Shown one piece after another: positions 1 to 10,500 of a stretch of 64,000 nt of DNA (position 1 is its first letter; each line of letters starts with the position of its first letter). Under the pieces are notes generated by a model that saw nothing but the letters and a program-made list of their open reading frames with translations, did not search any database and was not told where the DNA came from. Origin of the DNA: Lachnospiraceae bacterium (GTDB lineage: Bacteria; Bacillota; Clostridia; Lachnospirales; Lachnospiraceae). The DNA lies in contig JAGBEV010000010.1 in NCBI GenBank assembly GCA_017936785.1, forward strand, positions 1 to 64,000. The letters run 5' to 3'. Position numbers and translations under genes: made by a program.

Positions 1-31
1 AGTTATTTCAAACAGAATAGTGCTGGTTGTT

Positions 32-73
32 AAAAAGTCTTTATCTGTTAATTGTAGATGAAAGGCTTTTTTT
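32..73 (+). terminator. Probable intrinsic terminator of an upstream gene
   Basis: An imperfect stem (AAAAGTCTTTATCT against AGATGAAAGGCTTTT, with one G-T pair and one bulge) is followed by a run of T. It probably ends a gene lying left of the window. The rest of 74-246 is an AT-rich leader for the first lipoprotein gene, with a TATAAT at 117-122 but no convincing -35 box. Confidence 0.5.
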
Positions 74-246
74 CTGTAGAATAGAAAAATTATGCAATTA
101 TTATGCAAGTATAAGTTATAATAAAGCCACAAATTGTAACTAGTAGTAAAAGTTATTACAATAAGTAAGGAATTTTACTAATGTAGCATTAAGAAACGGT
201 AAAAGTATATATTTAATCAGCGTTTAGTGAGAGGGGCGAGGGTCAA

Positions 247-1626
247 ATGAAAAGGAAATTGAATTGTTGGTTGATTATTTTGTGTATAATGCTTCTTATT
301 GGATGTGCCAAAGTAGAAATATATCCTAAGAATGTAGAAATAGAGATAGGGAGTGTGGCATCTGAAAATATATTAGATTATGTTTGTATTGAAAGTGATA
401 GGTCAGATCGTATAAGAAATAAGGCAGAATTAGATATATCAAATATTGATGTAATGAATGTGGGAGAATATGTAGCAAAAATCACATATGGAAGGGAAGA
501 GGTTATTGTTCCGGTCAGTGTGGTAGATACAACAGCACCGATTATTAACGTAAAGGAGAATGAGTTTCAAGAAGGGGATCAGGTAATAGCGGAAGATTTG
601 GCAGAAGCCATTGATGATTCAAATGTTACACTTAGCCTGTTAAGTAATCCGGGAGGCGTCCAGCTGGATTTTACAACTTTACAGTATGGAGAAAGTGTGA
701 CCTTAAAGGCTGAGGACCAATTTGGGAATGAAACTGTTAAAGAAATTGTTTTAAATATACGTCCGAAAGAAAATTCATCATTTCCGGAGGAAAGGAGTTA
801 TGAAAGACTTGAAGATTTTCCTTATGGAGAGCTGCAGTACGTGGATGAAAAAATATATGCAGAGATAAAAAGTGCATATGAAAATATGGAATGGTACAGC
901 GATTTTAGTAATGGGAAAATAGAGCAAAATCAGTTTTATAAGGAAAAGTATAAAGAATTACTGGATGGAAAAGTAACATTTTTAAAAACAGATCGGTATA
1001 CTTATTCAGAAGTAAGTCAACGGTTATATTTATCTGAATTTTTAAGAGTTGAGGAAGATTATGCACCAGAAGATTTGTTTAATGGTGGGAATGATCAATA
1101 TGGGCTATGTTTTTTTGATATGGATTTAGATAATGAGCCGGAATTGTGTATTGCGGAGAAGGTTGGTGCGGGTATTCGTAGCTATTATATTTTCAAATAT
1201 AGGAAAGATATAGATGAAATTGTTTTGTGGAAAACATTAAATGGCGCTAATATTCAAATTATGGGAAGCGGAATAATAGGAATGGCTTGGGAAGATCAAC
1301 ATTTCGTATTCAGTCGATTAAATGAAAGCGGAGAAGAAGCAGTTTTAATCTATTTTATAAGGGATTTTTTTCATGAATCCGGAAAAGTGGAATATATGGT
1401 TTCGCTTCCAAAATATAAAGAAACGGATCAGCAAATAGAAGTTACTGATGAAATGCAGAAACAGGGCTATTATGATAAAAGTCAGGATTTAGTATTTTTC
1501 TGTGTATCGGAGGAGCAATATCAGGAACTTATTCGGGATTTTTTGATTTCGTATGAAAGTGCAAAAGATAATATAGAAAACGTGACTTATACTTATAGGG
1601 AATTGTTTGAAAAAAGGGATACTTAG
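247..1626 (+). CDS. Lipoprotein with Ig-like domain, family of unknown function
   Basis: The 459-residue product starts with a lipoprotein signal peptide (MKRKLN, hydrophobic core, lipobox LLIGC with Cys20), so it should be anchored to the outer face of the membrane. Residues about 25-165 look like bacterial Ig-like repeats; the VDTTAPIINV motif near residue 95 is typical of DUF5011/HYR-like modules. The C-terminal half (about 190-459) is a separate domain containing FFDMDLDNEPELCI, an acidic loop resembling FG-GAP or EF-hand turns. That domain is homologous to the broken gene immediately downstream (compare EKIYAEIKSAYENMEWY with AAYEELKEVLGQVEWY). The start is the ATG at 247 after a G-rich ribosome site (GAGGGGCGAGGG). 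Function is not recognised; surface binding or a polymorphic lipoprotein are both possible. Confidence 0.8.
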   Translation: MKRKLNCWLIILCIMLLIGCAKVEIYPKNVEIEIGSVASENILDYVCIESDRSDRIRNKAELDISNIDVMNVGEYVAKITYGREEVIVPVSVVDTTAPIINVKENEFQEGDQVIAEDLAEAIDDSNVTLSLLSNPGGVQLDFTTLQYGESVTLKAEDQFGNETVKEIVLNIRPKENSSFPEERSYERLEDFPYGELQYVDEKIYAEIKSAYENMEWYSDFSNGKIEQNQFYKEKYKELLDGKVTFLKTDRYTYSEVSQRLYLSEFLRVEEDYAPEDLFNGGNDQYGLCFFDMDLDNEPELCIAEKVGAGIRSYYIFKYRKDIDEIVLWKTLNGANIQIMGSGIIGMAWEDQHFVFSRLNESGEEAVLIYFIRDFFHESGKVEYMVSLPKYKETDQQIEVTDEMQKQGYYDKSQDLVFFCVSEEQYQELIRDFLISYESAKDNIENVTYTYRELFEKRDT

Positions 1627-1627
1627 A

Positions 1628-2529
1628 ATGAAAAGAAAGATAAGAATATTAATATATGTCATTGTTGTAACAAATTTAATAATCTTTTTTTCTGATTTCA
1701 ATTTATCGAATAATTAGGTTAGAGGCAAATATAGAAAAAGGAATACCGGAAGTTCAAAGGAATACAGAGCTTTCAGCGGATATAATAGGTTCAATTTCGG
1801 AGAATGAAACAGCAAAGAGGGAAGACTTAGATATAAATGATACAACTGCAAGAGAATATAGTGATTTTTTTCTTTACGCGATGCAGATTTAGAATATATA
1901 GATGATGCCGCATATGAAGAATTAAAGGAGGTTCTTGGACAAGTAGAATGGTATCCGAAATTTGAAACGGGAAAAGAAGAGGAGTTGGAACTCCATTTGC
2001 AGAAATATAAGGAATTGTTGCTAATGGAAAGGGAATATGCAAATCCTTCAAATGGAGAAAAGGCAACACTGGATTATTTGATCGCACGCCAAATTAACGA
2101 ACCCGACGGCAGTTATTTTTATTATGATATGGAGGCTAATCATTATTACATTTATGATTTTGACGGAGATGGTGAACAAGAACTTTGCGTAGAAGTGGTG
2201 GCACCGGTAAGTATCTCTGGTACGAAACAGGGAGTTTTAGTCAGCTGGGAGGAACAAGGACGGTATTTAGCGGAGACGGAAGAACGGAATATATGGATGT
2301 TTTGAATAAATACGGAGAAGCGGAAAGTACTTATATGAATTATTGTGGCTTTAAATATATTATTGCTATTCCTTGTAAAAATGATAAAGGAGAAATAATA
2401 GTATCGGATGTGCTATACGAAAATTCGTATCAAATAACAAATGGGGATGGAAGAGCATGGGCAGAGAAGGAAATTAAAAAATATCAATATACGTATGATG
2501 AAATTGTGAAAGTAGCTCAAGATAACTAA
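1628..2529 (+). pseudogene. Frameshifted lipoprotein paralogue of the preceding gene
   Basis: An ATG two bases after the previous stop opens a hydrophobic N-terminus (MKRKIRILIYVIVV), but this frame stops near 1717. Coherent homology to the C-terminal domain of the 247-1626 product resumes in other frames. One piece reads DDAAYEELKEVLGQVEWYPK through YYIYDFDGDGEQELCVEV, and after another shift near 2200-2300 a third piece runs to the stop at 2529 (ending YDEIVKVAQDN). The DFDGDGEQELCVE loop aligns with DMDLDNEPELCIAE of the neighbour. At least three frame changes are needed, so this is a decayed tandem duplicate rather than one sequencing error. Confidence 0.75.
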
Positions 2530-2616
2530 ACTATGTTCCTATTAAAGTGTAAAAATGCCGTTGAATATGAAGATATAAAAAGAATTATTAATTTAAAGTA
2601 TAGGGTGTGAAATTGT

Positions 2617-4344
2617 ATGAAAAAAGTTGTAAAAAAATTGGTCTTGTTATATTTAATATTGGTGTGTTTTGGTATCGGCTTTGTGAGCTGTGGAAAAAGT
2701 GAAGAAGAAATAATAAAAGATGAACAAGATACTCCGCTAAAAGAAACAGATAGCGAGGAGGCGGATTATAGTATGTTTCTGAAAAAGATTTGGATTACAG
2801 AGTTGGATTTGCCTTATAACTCTTCAGACCCCGTATTATGTGCATTCTATATTACAGATATAAAAGACGGGAATATAAAAGGGAAAATAAAGACTATTGA
2901 GTCAATAGAAAAGGAGTATTACTATCAGGGGCTAACGGAAGAAATGATAAGTTTTCCATTTAATGGGGATTTTTCGGGAACGGTACAGGGAGATATGGCA
3001 ACCTGTGAGTTTAAGGATCATAGAGGATATTCGGGAAATATATCACTAATATTTCAGAAAGCGGATGAAATTTTAGTGATAATAGATACAGACAGACTTC
3101 AAGATCCGTTGCAGGAATCAGGTGATTATAGTGAGACTAATTTGTTCACGCCTTGGACATTAGAATCGATAAATGGATTAGTACAGGATAGTTTAAAAAG
3201 TGAGACAGTAAAGTTAGATGATTTTGGAAAAGTACAGATTGTAAGAGGAAATATTGAACAGGCGGAGAAAATGTATCCTTGCGTATATTTAACAGATGAA
3301 GAGGGAAATATTTTATATTCATTTGAAATGGGGTATGCGATTGGAATGGAGGTCTCAAATCTATCTATAGAGGATTTGAATGGAGATGGATATGCAGATA
3401 TTAGTATTGAGTTAGAGGAGAAAATATCTGGTTCGGCAAACACATTACAATGGGATTTTTACAGACAAAGTGAGGGTGTTTTTGAGAAGGAAGGAATAGA
3501 AGATGATGGTCTAAACGCAGAACAAGAATTGGATTATAATAAATATAAAGAGAAAATATGGTGTCTGGAATATGATTTTGAGATTGAAGGAAATGTTTTT
3601 AAACGTTATCAGTTTTCTTTCTATTTTTCTCAATTTTGTAACGGAAAAGTATATGGCAGATGCAGATTGGGTGATTTAGTAAGAAAGGATTGGTATGATG
3701 AAGCATCCAGAGTCTCTTATCAATATGGAAATACAAGTGTGGATGGATATTTTTTCGGAGAGTTTGTAAATGGAGTGCTGGTGTGCAGGTTTTGGGATCA
3801 GAGCGGAAATGAAGGATGGCTGAAAGTTCAAAATTGGGAAGAAAACAGCCTTGAAGTTGAACTGGAGTGGACGAGGAAAAACCCTCATGATGGGATAGAA
3901 TTTTCGGGTAAAGACGGGACATATTCATTTCGAACCTGGAATTTGGAAAAAATGTATGATAAAAAGGAAGAAAACGGAATGGAAATAGTTGATAAGTCTT
4001 TTTATAGTGTAGATATGCAGTATTGGGGAAACGTTCAGTTGGTAACTGTATCAGCAAGACATGTGGAAAACAATTACTATTGTGCGTACGCATATTTGAC
4101 GACATCAGATGGAGATATTTTGTATGAATTTGACTTAGGCGGGGCATGTGAATCGGATAATTCAGTTATGGTAACAAATGTTGAAATTGAAGATTATAAT
4201 GAAGATGATCTGGAGGATATCATAATTACAGTAATCCCATCGTATGAGAAAACAGACAGTGAAGGACAGAATATTCAAACCAGTGAAAAGGTGTATTTTT
4301 ACCAACAGGAAAATGGAAGATTTTCGCGGGTAATTTGTAAATAA
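2617..4344 (+). CDS. Large lipoprotein with internally duplicated domain, unknown function
   Basis: The 575-residue product has a lipoprotein signal (MKKVVKKLVLLYL, lipobox GFVSC). The mature part is two homologous halves. Half 1 (about 52-300) begins FLKKIWITELDL and half 2 (about 308-575) begins YKEKIWCLEYDF. Each contains a block of the type FGKVQIV / WGNVQLV, then YLTDEEGNILYSF / YLTTSDGDILYEF, and ends in an acidic Ca-loop-like motif (IEDLNGDGYADISIE and IEDYNEDDLEDIIIT). The same half-unit recurs in the broken gene at 4556-5465. The start ATG lacks a strong ribosome site nearby (only a weak AGGGTG). I do not recognise a named family; a secreted beta-rich binding domain is the most I can infer. 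Confidence 0.8.
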   Translation: MKKVVKKLVLLYLILVCFGIGFVSCGKSEEEIIKDEQDTPLKETDSEEADYSMFLKKIWITELDLPYNSSDPVLCAFYITDIKDGNIKGKIKTIESIEKEYYYQGLTEEMISFPFNGDFSGTVQGDMATCEFKDHRGYSGNISLIFQKADEILVIIDTDRLQDPLQESGDYSETNLFTPWTLESINGLVQDSLKSETVKLDDFGKVQIVRGNIEQAEKMYPCVYLTDEEGNILYSFEMGYAIGMEVSNLSIEDLNGDGYADISIELEEKISGSANTLQWDFYRQSEGVFEKEGIEDDGLNAEQELDYNKYKEKIWCLEYDFEIEGNVFKRYQFSFYFSQFCNGKVYGRCRLGDLVRKDWYDEASRVSYQYGNTSVDGYFFGEFVNGVLVCRFWDQSGNEGWLKVQNWEENSLEVELEWTRKNPHDGIEFSGKDGTYSFRTWNLEKMYDKKEENGMEIVDKSFYSVDMQYWGNVQLVTVSARHVENNYYCAYAYLTTSDGDILYEFDLGGACESDNSVMVTNVEIEDYNEDDLEDIIITVIPSYEKTDSEGQNIQTSEKVYFYQQENGRFSRVICK

Positions 4345-4374
4345 GAATCTTAATTATAATTGGGGAAATTAGAT

Positions 4375-4470
4375 TTGAAAAAGATTTTAAAAATATTCAT
4401 ATTGCTTTATATATGTAGTTTTTTATCTGGATGCAGTAATCAAGAGGATTATTATTCTGTGTCAGTATGA
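4375..4470 (+). pseudogene. Lipoprotein signal-peptide stub
   Basis: A TTG codon opens a 31-residue frame, KKILKIFILLYICSFLSGC then SNQEDYY, with a clear lipobox (FLSGC) but a stop 11 residues after the Cys. It lies between two members of the lipoprotein array and looks like the 5' remnant of another copy. A tiny expressed lipoprotein cannot be excluded. The 4471-4555 stretch holds nothing recognisable. Confidence 0.45.
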
Positions 4471-4555
4471 TAATATAAAAGTATTTGTAGGAGGATTGAT
4501 TGTGATTATTAAATTAAAGAGACGAATGATTTAGAAAAGTAGAGGAAAAAATGAA

Positions 4556-5465
4556 ATGAAGAGTAAAACAAAGCGGGTAATATTGATATGTTTATGTATT
4601 ATAACATTCTTGTTAACAGGCTGTGGGGAAAAAGACACAAGTACCAATTATGACTGTCTGCATAAGATATGGATGCCTGAGAATTGGAAAAGAACGGAAA
4701 CAGAGAATGAAATAACGGCATTGGGTAACGATTTACCACAGCTTTTTATAGAGAAAGATACCTTTGATTATGATGACTATCTGCATAAAATATGGATACC
4801 GGAGAATTGGGAGGAAAGCGATGTTGGAGTTTCACATGATAATGCAATTTCATTCTATTATTACGGGTGTAGAAAATGGCGTAATTGAAGGAAAAATAGA
4901 ATTAACAGGGATTGCTAAGCCGGAAGAGAATTTGAGAAGCTTTTCGGGAACGATTCAAAATGGTAGTGGGGAATGTTATTTTGAAGATGAAAGCGGTACG
5001 AAAGGGAAATTTAGTCTAATATTAAAAAATAAAGATGAGATAGAAGTGGAATTTGAATATATTTATGTTCATGCAGGCGAGACAGACAGATCAAGGGGAA
5101 AAGAGATACTTAAGCCGTATAATCTTTCGCTTCAAAATAATATAACAATTGTTACAGAGCAGGAAGTTATTTTAGATTCATGGGGAAATGTCCGGTTGGC
5201 AGGAGGGAGATTCGATACAGGAAGAAAGTTTTATGGGATATTATATCTGACGAATGAGGAAGGAGATGTATTTTATCAGTTTCATGCGCCGTTACGTACC
5301 GGAGCATGGGTTGTAGAAACTTATACAGAGGATATTAATGGGGACGGACTGACAGATGTGATGCTAATAGAAAAATTTGAGGCAGATGATATAGAAGAAG
5401 CGGAGTGGATTTTCATACAAAGAGAAGACGGACAGTTTGAGAGAGGAGAGCTGATAAAAGAATAA
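4556..5465 (+). pseudogene. Lipoprotein gene broken by a single-base frameshift
   Basis: The first frame (4556-4888) encodes a lipoprotein signal (MKSKTKRVILICLC, lipobox LLTGC) and two tandem copies of a short motif, LHKIWMPENW and LHKIWIPENW. Homology to the half-unit of the 2617-4344 protein then continues in the next frame from about 4860 to 5465: TGVENGVIEGKIE aligns with TDIKDGNIKGKIK, and YTEDINGDGLTDVMLIE with the acidic loop. Removing one T near 4859 restores a reading SFYITGVENG that matches the paralogue AFYITDIKDG, so the lesion is one inserted base. The repaired product would be about 300 residues. A sequencing error is possible, but the neighbouring copies are also decayed. Confidence 0.75.
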
Positions 5466-6027
5466 AAAGATTGATATGCCGGATTTTGAACAGAAACAGG
5501 TGCAGTAGCGTTCTGATACGGCATCCTTCTGCCAGAGGGCAGACATCATCCTGCCGTCACCTACAGCCTTTAAGTCATGGCTTCATGGGAAGCCTCTTTG
5601 CTTTGATCGGAAAATATTTTTGCCGATCCTTCCGTTACAGACCAGAACCATAAATCAGTGGTACCGGTTAATAAGTTACCGTTGCCGGGAGAAACACCGG
5701 TTCAGACTCCAAAAAGGGGTATTTCAGGGGAGGACCAAGTCCGCGGCAAAAGTGAATATTGCAGGGAAACCTTTAGAGTGATATAACAGTGCGTGCGCAT
5801 ATCCGGATATGGGACTTACACGAGCAGCAGGATATATAAGCTTAGCCATTAAATTTTATAGTGATGAAAAGACAGGTGGATCTCTTGATATTAAGGATGC
5901 AAATAATTGAAGAGAATAAATAACCTATTTTTAATACCTTTTTTAGAAACCTTTTAGGATTCGTCCACACTTCTGTCAAAACTTTCTAATAATATATAGT
6001 TATTAAGAAAAAGGAGTGAGGTATTAG
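5466..6027 (+). other. Degenerate non-coding stretch with gene fragments
   Basis: No intact gene is visible in these 560 bases. Composition from about 5480 to 5900 is more GC-rich than the lipoprotein array, and short protein-like pieces occur in different frames, for example a frame reading AYPDMGLTRAAGYIS then LAIKFYSDEKTGGSL around 5798-5908. I could not assign the fragments to a family. The last 100 bases are AT-rich and carry the ribosome site AAGGAG (6011-6016) of the alarmone synthetase gene. Confidence 0.4.
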
Positions 6028-6666
6028 GTGGAGGTTGAGCAGGAAAAGGAGGCTGGAACAGCCTTAATGGCATTACATATTCCTGATGCTGATTATGACA
6101 TGCTTGTCATTCCTTATAGGGATGCAACGGAAAATCTGTTAGTGAGACTGAATACACTAAACAGGGATTATCGACTGAAATATAAGAATTATCCGATCCA
6201 TCACATACAGAACCGGATCAAGCATAAAAAAAGTATTGAAAAGAAGCTGCTAAAAAAGAATTTGCCGGTTTCTGCCGAAGAAGCCAGAGAAAATTTAACG
6301 GATATTGCAGGGGTAAGGATTATCTGTTACTTTGAAGAGGATATTTATTCTGTAGTGTCATTGATCAAAAAGCAGTCTGATATTTTGGTGCTGATCGAAA
6401 AAGATTATATTCAAAATCCCAAGTTAAACGGCTATATGAGCTATCACTTGATCATCGGAATGCCTGTTTATCATACAGACGGCATGGAGTATTATCCGGT
6501 GGAAATACAGTTAAGGACTATGGCAATGGATTTATGGGCGAGCATGGAGCATCGGATTTGCTATAAGGAAGAAGGAATTGCGCCGGATAAAAAAGAAAGA
6601 TTCCGCAATATTTCTTCAGAGCTCAGGGAGATGGAAAATGAGATCAAAATGATGATTTCAGGATAA
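6028..6666 (+). CDS. Small alarmone synthetase, RelA/SpoT domain only
   Basis: The 212-residue protein is the length of the stand-alone (p)ppGpp synthetases of Firmicutes (RelQ/YjbM type, about 210 residues). These transfer pyrophosphate from ATP to GTP or GDP and lack the HD hydrolase and regulatory domains of long Rel proteins. Visible landmarks are the basic segment HIQNRIKHKKSIEKKL, the block ENLTDIAGVRIICYFEEDIY, the NGYMSYHLI segment corresponding to the family NGYRSxH motif (Met replaces the usual Arg), and YYPVEIQLRTMAMDLWASMEH with the conserved E-Q-R and W-x-x-x-E-H positions. Start is GTG 6028, 11 bases after AAGGAG. It stands alone and is followed by a strong terminator. Confidence 0.87.
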   Translation: MEVEQEKEAGTALMALHIPDADYDMLVIPYRDATENLLVRLNTLNRDYRLKYKNYPIHHIQNRIKHKKSIEKKLLKKNLPVSAEEARENLTDIAGVRIICYFEEDIYSVVSLIKKQSDILVLIEKDYIQNPKLNGYMSYHLIIGMPVYHTDGMEYYPVEIQLRTMAMDLWASMEHRICYKEEGIAPDKKERFRNISSELREMENEIKMMISG

Positions 6667-6694
6667 ACTTAATATGAAAACAAAAACAAGGAGA

Positions 6695-6729
6695 GCGGGA
6701 AGATAAAATTTGTATCTTCCTGCTTTTTT
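6695..6729 (+). terminator. Intrinsic terminator after alarmone synthetase
   Basis: Eleven-base stem GCGGGAAGATA / TATCTTCCTGC (one G-T pair), 7-base loop, then six T. It isolates the alarmone synthetase transcript. Confidence 0.85.
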
Positions 6730-7476
6730 CTTTTGGATTTTATAATTTTATGCCCTTTTTGAATATCGTTTTGAATTTCTTTATTTTACTCTTTTTTGTT
6801 ACTTTTCTTTATATATTTTTTTCTCTCCTTGTTTTTCATATTCTACTGGAGCATTTTCTTAACTTTCCGCTTTTTTAGGCAATTATTCCATTTATAACTT
6901 TTATCAATATGTATATATTAGGTATTGCACTTTTGATCACAGATTTTAAAATAAAAGATTATCTGTTATTAAATAATATCAGAATAAAATTGTTTACATA
7001 ATAGTGGGTTACATAAATTTAAATAGCAGACAATATATAAAAGAGAAAAACATTTTAAATACAAGATATAGTGTTGTTGGGTCAAAAAATAAAAGTATTA
7101 TGTAAACAAAATAGCAACAAAGCAGAAATTAGAAACACAATTATGACAGATAAATTTTAAATTTCAGCAAAGATAAAATAACAGAAATCATAAAACCATT
7201 TTTTATAAAGAATCAGAGAAGAAATTGGAATTTAAAAACCCAAAAGTCCATTTCAAAAAATAAAGTGTGCAATCTATATTTTGATAAAATATCACAATGC
7301 AAACACAACATATAGTATACATAAGAACAAGTATTTTGTGAGATTATCGGTAAACCTGAAAGAAAATCCTTTAAAATGAAATTTTATAACACCACAACAA
7401 TATATAGGCGATAAAATGCTGTAAACCACTATATATAAAGATAACAAATGATATGAAATAAAAATCCCCCTTCTTA
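6730..7476. other. Long AT-rich intergenic region
   Basis: About 750 bases between the terminator and the purL promoter, very AT-rich, with no protein-like reading frame on either strand and no recognisable riboswitch, PurR-type box or RNA gene. The only clear structure is a widely spaced inverted repeat at 6990-7003 and 7096-7109, listed separately. Confidence 0.5.
6990..7109. repeat. Inverted repeat TTGTTTACATAATA, 92-bp spacer
   Basis: TTGTTTACATAATA at 6990-7003 is repeated as its exact reverse complement TATTATGTAAACAA at 7096-7109. Perfect 14-base matches are unlikely by chance even in AT-rich DNA. The arms could be paired operators for looping or the ends of a small element. A similar half-site, TTGTTTAC/GTAAACAA, forms a tight palindrome at 45281-45308. 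Confidence 0.55.
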
Positions 7477-7504
7477 TTGAAAAAAGGGCTGAATTTTGTA
7501 TAAT
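7477..7504 (+). promoter_or_regulatory. Sigma-A promoter of purL
   Basis: TTGAAA (7477-7482), a 16-base spacer and TATAAT (7499-7504), about 80 bases before the purL start. The untranslated leader includes a small hairpin, GCAAG...CTTGC, near 7516-7534. No purine riboswitch core is visible. Confidence 0.7.
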
Positions 7505-7586
7505 AAAGGTAGTGTGCAAGCCTGCGGGACTTGCCTGATGAAATGGTTAAAAAAGCATGAAGAAAACAGACAATGGAGGAAGCACC

Positions 7587-10500
7587 ATGGCAAATGTAAA
7601 ACGTATTTACGTGGAAAAGAAAGAAGCCTTTGCAGTGAAAGCAAAAGAGCTGCAGGAGGAACTGACAAGCTATCTGGGAATCGGAGGGCTTACAGGTGTG
7701 AGAGTGTTCATCAGATATGATGTGGAAAATTTATCCGATGAAATTTTTGAGAAAGCCTGCAAGACGATTTTCTCAGAGCCGCCTGTGGATATTCTTTACA
7801 GAGAGTCCTTTGACATACAGCCGGGGGAAAGAACTTTCAGCGTGGAATACCTGCCGGGACAGTTTGACCAGAGAGCAGATTCGGCAATGCAGTGTGTGAA
7901 GTTTTTAAAAGAGGATGAGGAACCGATCATCAAGACCGCTGTTACTTATCTGTTATCAGGAGATATTTCCGATGAAGAATTTGAAGAAATCAAAGGATAT
8001 TGTATTAACCCGGTAGATTCCAGGGAAACAGATCTGGTTAAACCGGAAACTCTGGTTACCGAGTTTGAAGAGCCTGCGGATGTAAAGATCTTTGACGGCT
8101 TTGCTGCAATGGATGAGCAGGAATTAAAAACTTTATATGATTCTTTATCCCTTGCCATGACATTTAAGGACTTCCTTCATATTCATAATTATTATAAAAA
8201 TGATGAGCACAGAGATCCTTCCATGACAGAAATCCGTGTTCTGGATACTTACTGGTCTGATCACTGCCGTCATACTACATTTTCTACAGAATTAAAAAAT
8301 GTGGAGATCGAAGACGGATATTACAAGGCGCCCATTGAGAAAACCTATAAGGAGTATCTGGAAACAAGAGAAGAAATCTTTAAAGGAAGAGACGATAAGT
8401 TTGTCTGCCTGATGGATCTTGCCCTGATGGCAATGAGAAAGCTGAAAAAGGAAGGCAAACTGCAGGATCTGGAGGAGTCCGATGAAATCAATGCCTGCTC
8501 TATCGTGGTTCCTGTGGAAATCGATGGAAAGACGGAAGAGTGGCTGGTATTTTTCAAAAACGAAACCCACAACCATCCTACAGAGATCGAGCCTTTCGGT
8601 GGTGCGGCAACCTGTCTGGGCGGAGCAATCCGTGATCCCTTGTCAGGACGCGGTTATGTATATCAGGCAATGCGTATTACCGGCGCTGCAGATCCTACGG
8701 TTCCCGTAAAGGATACTTTAAAAGGAAAATTATCCCAGAAGAAGCTGGTAAGAGGTGCTGCAAGCGGTTATTCCTCCTATGGTAACCAGATCGGTCTTGC
8801 AACCGGATATGTAAAAGAGCTGTATCATCCCGATTATGTAGCAAAGAGAATGGAAATCGGCGCTGTAATGGGCGCTGCTCCCAGAAGAAATGTTATTCGT
8901 GAAAATTCCGATCCGGGCGATATTATCATTCTTTTAGGCGGAAGGACAGGACGTGATGGCTGCGGCGGCGCAACGGGCTCTTCTAAAGTTCATACGGAAA
9001 GCTCCATTGAGACATGCGGTGCTGAGGTTCAGAAGGGTAATGCGCCTACAGAACGCAAGATTCAGAGATTGTTCAGAAGAGAGGAAGTCAGCAAATTAAT
9101 AAAGAAATGTAACGATTTCGGTGCAGGCGGTGTTTCAGTGGCTATCGGTGAGCTGGCAGACGGTCTGGTAGTGGATCTGGATAAGGTGCCAAAAAAATAT
9201 GCCGGTCTGGACGGAACGGAACTGGCGATCTCCGAGTCCCAGGAGCGTATGGCAGTTGTGGTAGACCCCAAGGATGTAAAGGAATTCCTGGGATATGCTG
9301 CAGAGGAAAACCTGGAGGCTGTGGAAGTGGCAGTTGTTACGGAAAGCCCCAGACTGGTACTGAAATGGAGAGGCAAGGAAATCGTCAATATTGCCAGAGC
9401 ATTCTTAGATACCAACGGAGCACATCAGGAAACGGATGTAGCTGTGGATGTACCGAAAAAAGAAGATAACTATTTTGACAAGCTTGCCATTCCCGGAATC
9501 AGAGTGGCGGTTATTGAGAGAATGGACGCAAGGACAGCTTTCTTAAAGACTTTAAACGATTTAAATGTGTGCAGCCAGAAAGGGCTTGTGGAAATGTTTG
9601 ATGCTTCCATTGGAGCAGCAAGTGTATACATGCCTTATGGCGGCAAATATCAGCTGACAGAAACCCAGACCATGGTTGCAAAGCTGCCTTTATTAAAGGG
9701 TAAGACTGAGACGGTCACTATGATGAGTTATGGTTTTGATCCTTATTTATCAAGCTGGAGCCCTTATCACGGTGCGGTATATGCAGTGCTGGAATCTTTG
9801 AGCAAAATCGTTGCAGCAGGCGGAGATTACAGAAAAGTACGCTTTACCTTCCAGGAGTATTTCCGCAGAATGACAGAGGACAAGCATCGCTGGAGCCAGC
9901 CTTTTGCAGCACTGCTGGGCGCTTATGATGCACAGATCGGCTTTGGACTTCCCAGCATTGGCGGTAAAGACAGTATGTCCGGTACTTTCAATGATATTGA
10001 CGTGCCTCCGACACTCGTGTCATTTGCTGTAGATGTGGCAAAATATTCAGAAGTGATTACTCCGGAATTAAAGAAAGCCGGCAATAAGCTGGTAGCGTTC
10101 CAGATTGAAAAGGATGAATATGATCTGCCTGTATATGATAAGGTTTGTGCATTATATGATGAGATTGCAAAGATGATCCGGAATAAGACCATTATTTCCG
10201 CTTATACCCTGGATTCCAAAGGTTATACCGCAGCGGCGGCTAAGATGGCATTTGGTAATAAATTAGGGGTTGCCTTTGATGAAAACCTTTCTACAAGGGA
10301 TTTATTTGCAAACCAGCTTGGAAATATTCTGGCTGAAATACCTGCGGATAAACTGGAGGAAGTCAATGTTCCTTATGTAATGGTAGGTGAAGTGACAGAA
10401 AGCGGCTTTACATTCAGTCAGGGACAGAGCGTAAGTGAGGAGGAAGCCCTTGAGGCATGGACTTCCAAATTGGAAAAGGTATTCCCGACCAAAGCAGTAA

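Noticed and set aside
3599-4147. 182-codon minus-strand frame opposite the 575-residue lipoprotein
   Set aside because: Antisense to a gene with clear lipoprotein signal and internal homology; composition rich in Ser/His/Leu typical of shadows.
7292-7586. Possible purine riboswitch or PurBox before purL
   Set aside because: None of the conserved purine riboswitch core or PurR box sequence is present; only a plain promoter and a minor hairpin.
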